A DNA stretch of 64,000 nt. Source: Spirochaetae bacterium HGW-Spirochaetae-1. GTDB taxonomy: Bacteria > Spirochaetota > UBA4802 > UBA5550. Position 1 is the first letter of the stretch. Each line of letters starts with the position of its first letter. Under the pieces are notes generated by a model. It made no database searches. It was not told where the DNA came from and saw only the letters and a list, made by a program, of their open reading frames with translations. The stretch is from assembly GCA_002839375.1 (NCBI GenBank), contig PGXY01000004.1:441864-505863 (forward strand), written 5' to 3'. The position numbers and the translations under genes were made by a program. Below are positions 62,523-64,000 of the stretch, one piece after another.

Positions 62523-62578
62523 AATACCCCCTGTTTATTTATAACCGTCTGGACGGTTTTAAATAAACAGGGGGTATT
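62523..62578 (+). promoter_or_regulatory. 27-bp inverted repeat over the START-gene ribosome-binding site
   Basis: Left arm 62523-62549 and right arm 62552-62578 pair at 26 of 27 positions with a 2-nt centre, ending 2 nt before the ATG at 62581. The core AACCGTC-TG-GACGGTT (62543-62558) is a TetR-type operator. The right arm contains AGGGGG (62569-62574), the ribosome-binding site, paired with CCCCCT in the left arm. As RNA, the start site would be closed in a long hairpin. Confidence 0.8.
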
Positions 62579-62580
62579 CA

Positions 62581-63243
62581 ATGAAAAAGGTTTCATTATT
62601 CTTTCTCGTAATGATTTTTGCCGTGGGGATTTTGCCTACAACAGCTCAGGAAACCTGGAAACTGAGTAAGGATTCAAAGGGAGTAAAGGTTTTCACCCGT
62701 GATGTGACAGGTTCACCCTACAAGGAAATGCGGGCGGTTATGAACAGCAAAACTCCCTTTGAGGTGGCTGTGGAGGTCATGAAGGATCCAGAGCACTACT
62801 ATGAATGGTATGGTATGTGCGGAGGGCTCTCCGTGATAAACAAAAAGACCGACAGCAATTTTGATATGTATTTTATCCTTGATCTTCCCGTTGTGACCGA
62901 CAGGGACGTGGTCATAAATGTGGTTCAGCACGTGGATTTCGCCAAAGGGGTTGCCAAGGTTGATATTAACAGGATTGAGAGTACCTATAAAAAGGATTCC
63001 GGGCTGGTGCATATGGCCAAGATGAACGGAACTTTCACTATCACAAGGCAGAGCAATGGGGAGATCGTCATCGTGTATCAGCTTTTTGCCGATGTGGGCG
63101 GTTCTCTTCCAGCCTGGGTAGTCAATATTGCTTCAACGGATCATCCCTTCAAGACCATGACGGGTGTACGGAAACAGTCAAAGCAGGATAAGTACTGGGC
63201 AAGCGCCAAAGCCCTGCACAAAAAAGACTTTGTCCGGCAGTGA
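62581..63243 (+). CDS. Exported START-domain protein
   Basis: 220 aa. Signal peptide (MKKVSLFFLVMIFAVGILPTTAQ). The mature part is a START/polyketide-cyclase-like lipid-binding domain: GVKVFTRDVTGSPYKEMRAV, YYEWYGMCGGLSVI, DLPVVTDRDVVINV and the closing helix WVVNIASTDHPFKTMTGVR. Such domains bind sterols or lipids in a cavity, here in the periplasm. Translation may be controlled by the hairpin over its ribosome-binding site. An esterase gene follows 168 nt later. Confidence 0.8.
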   Translation: MKKVSLFFLVMIFAVGILPTTAQETWKLSKDSKGVKVFTRDVTGSPYKEMRAVMNSKTPFEVAVEVMKDPEHYYEWYGMCGGLSVINKKTDSNFDMYFILDLPVVTDRDVVINVVQHVDFAKGVAKVDINRIESTYKKDSGLVHMAKMNGTFTITRQSNGEIVIVYQLFADVGGSLPAWVVNIASTDHPFKTMTGVRKQSKQDKYWASAKALHKKDFVRQ

Positions 63244-63411
63244 AGAACAGCCAGACAGGTAATGTAAGGTGCCCGGTTAAATTCTGATTATCGAATGAAT
63301 GGCTGATCATTAATATTTTTTTAATGTTTCCATTTAAAAGGAAAATGTTGTTGATACTAAAAGCTGTCCAGAGCAGATGTTTATTATTCAAGATGGATGG
63401 AGACAGGGGAT

Positions 63412-64000
63412 ATGGCTTCCAGGGAGTTTTACCGTATCAGGGACAGCATTAAAAAAATTATACAGCGATTTGACTATTCGGGAAATCAGGATGATATAAA
63501 CCGCCTCAGGTTTTTCATGAACATGGGGATACAGCCCTTTTCGGACAGGGCATCATTGAGTGAAGTGACGGCCGGGACGGTCCCGGCTGCATGGATCTAT
63601 GATTGTGATGCAGAACCGAAAAACAGGATACTGTTCCTTCATGGGGGCGGATATGTGGCGGGCGGCATTATATCGCACCGCAACCTGGCGGCATGGATTT
63701 CCAGGGCCGCCGGTTGTGCCGTGCTGCTTATCGATTACCGGCTGGCGCCGGAGAATCCTTTCCCGGCAGCCCTGGATGATGCTCTCACGGCATACCGGTG
63801 GATGCAGCTGAACGGACCGATGGGTGAAGAGAGTGCCCGTAATACATTCATAGCCGGCGATTCGGCCGGCGGCGGTCTTACCCTGGCCACGCTTCTTGCA
63901 CTGAAGCAGGGAGGGGAACCCCTTCCCCGGGCTGCCGTGACTCTTTCGGCCTTTGCGGACCTGTCCATGGGAGGTGAGACAATTCACAGCCTGGCGGAGC
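63412..64000 (+). CDS. HSL-family alpha/beta hydrolase, cut by the window end
   Basis: 196 codons seen, running off the window. AGGGG precedes the ATG at 63412. Hormone-sensitive-lipase motif HGGGYVAGG (oxyanion hole, about 77-85) and nucleophile elbow GDSAGGG (about 149-155) are present, as is DYRLAPENPFPAALDDA. Catalytic Asp and His lie beyond the window. It probably hydrolyses short acyl esters. It lies downstream of the TetR/START pair and may be under the same control. Confidence 0.88.
   Translation, partial: MASREFYRIRDSIKKIIQRFDYSGNQDDINRLRFFMNMGIQPFSDRASLSEVTAGTVPAAWIYDCDAEPKNRILFLHGGGYVAGGIISHRNLAAWISRAAGCAVLLIDYRLAPENPFPAALDDALTAYRWMQLNGPMGEESARNTFIAGDSAGGGLTLATLLALKQGGEPLPRAAVTLSAFADLSMGGETIHSLAE

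Noticed and set aside
1-64000. tRNA, rRNA or tmRNA genes
   Set aside because: No cloverleaf-like run with CCA end or rRNA core sequence was recognised on either strand; this was read by eye and a covariance search would be decisive.

Overview
The window is bacterial chromosome of moderate G+C with short operons and many exported proteins. It holds chemotaxis and flagellar genes (a membrane methyl-accepting chemotaxis protein and a FlaG-like protein). It also holds an unusual number of lipoproteins with relaxed lipoboxes, CsgG-like/beta-barrel outer-membrane proteins, an archaeal/actinobacterial-type inositol-phosphate synthase and a Lys/Ala/Pro-rich histone-like protein. Together these fit an uncultivated diderm related to the Spirochaetota. 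That placement is an inference from gene content; no rRNA or universal marker is present. I found no tRNA, rRNA, CRISPR array, prophage or transposase gene.

Layout. 1-5.5 kb: an exported metalloprotease-like protein, a zinc-dependent phospholipase C-like protein, a TPR lipoprotein and a MoxR ATPase/VWA pair. 5.5-7.7 kb: a candidate small RNA, then an SDR oxidoreductase divergent from a TetR regulator with two identical 19-bp operators. 7.9-12.3 kb: a three-gene surface operon (small exported protein, CsgG/beta-barrel protein, 957-aa FG-GAP/PKD lipoprotein). 12.7-17.4 kb: a lipoprotein pseudogene, a Tat-exported DUF362 protein, a DUF2156 protein and a MATE exporter. 17.6-23.3 kb: a 1469-aa PPDK-like phosphotransferase lacking the PEP barrel, followed by a divergent GAPDH. 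23.8-32 kb: an FN3 lipoprotein with an uncharacterised C-terminal domain, RlmI, FlaG-like, HD phosphohydrolase, MsrA and purD. 32.2-37.7 kb: an accessory region with a metallopeptidase, a RelE/RelB-type module, lipoproteins and a truncated gene. 38-45.7 kb: a FadR-like regulated operon of glpD, an alkyl-DHAP-synthase-like flavoprotein, a BON-GlpA-like protein, a GlpB-like reductase and DUF1667. 45.7-48.9 kb: an apparently inserted SDR/XRE-cupin/acyl-CoA dehydrogenase cassette. 49-64 kb: a second CsgG-like barrel protein, a PD40 lipoprotein, inositol-phosphate synthase, a histone-like gene with a frameshift, a CmpB-HD membrane fusion, an acetyltransferase, transglutaminase-like protein plus chemoreceptor, a barrel protein, a four-gene minus-strand operon with a gamma-carbonic anhydrase-like protein, and TetR/START-domain/HSL-esterase genes.

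The most unusual signals are these. (1) A dispersed intergenic repeat of about 130 bp has at least nine full or partial copies, all on the same strand; one supplies the stop codon of a truncated secreted-protein gene, and two bracket a second inverted-repeat element. (2) A 27+2+27-nt inverted repeat ends 2 nt before a START-domain gene, contains a TetR-type palindrome and would bury the ribosome-binding site. (3) A PPDK-like dikinase with no PEP domain is paired with a divergent GAPDH. (4) The FadR-controlled operon joins an AGPS-like ether-lipid enzyme to two glycerol-3-phosphate dehydrogenases. (5) The 3' end of a DUF1667 gene is duplicated at the far side of a fatty-acid-type cassette, marking an insertion. 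Several genes are visibly broken: an in-frame TGA before a lipobox, a one-base slip in a signal peptide, and a frameshift in the histone-like gene.
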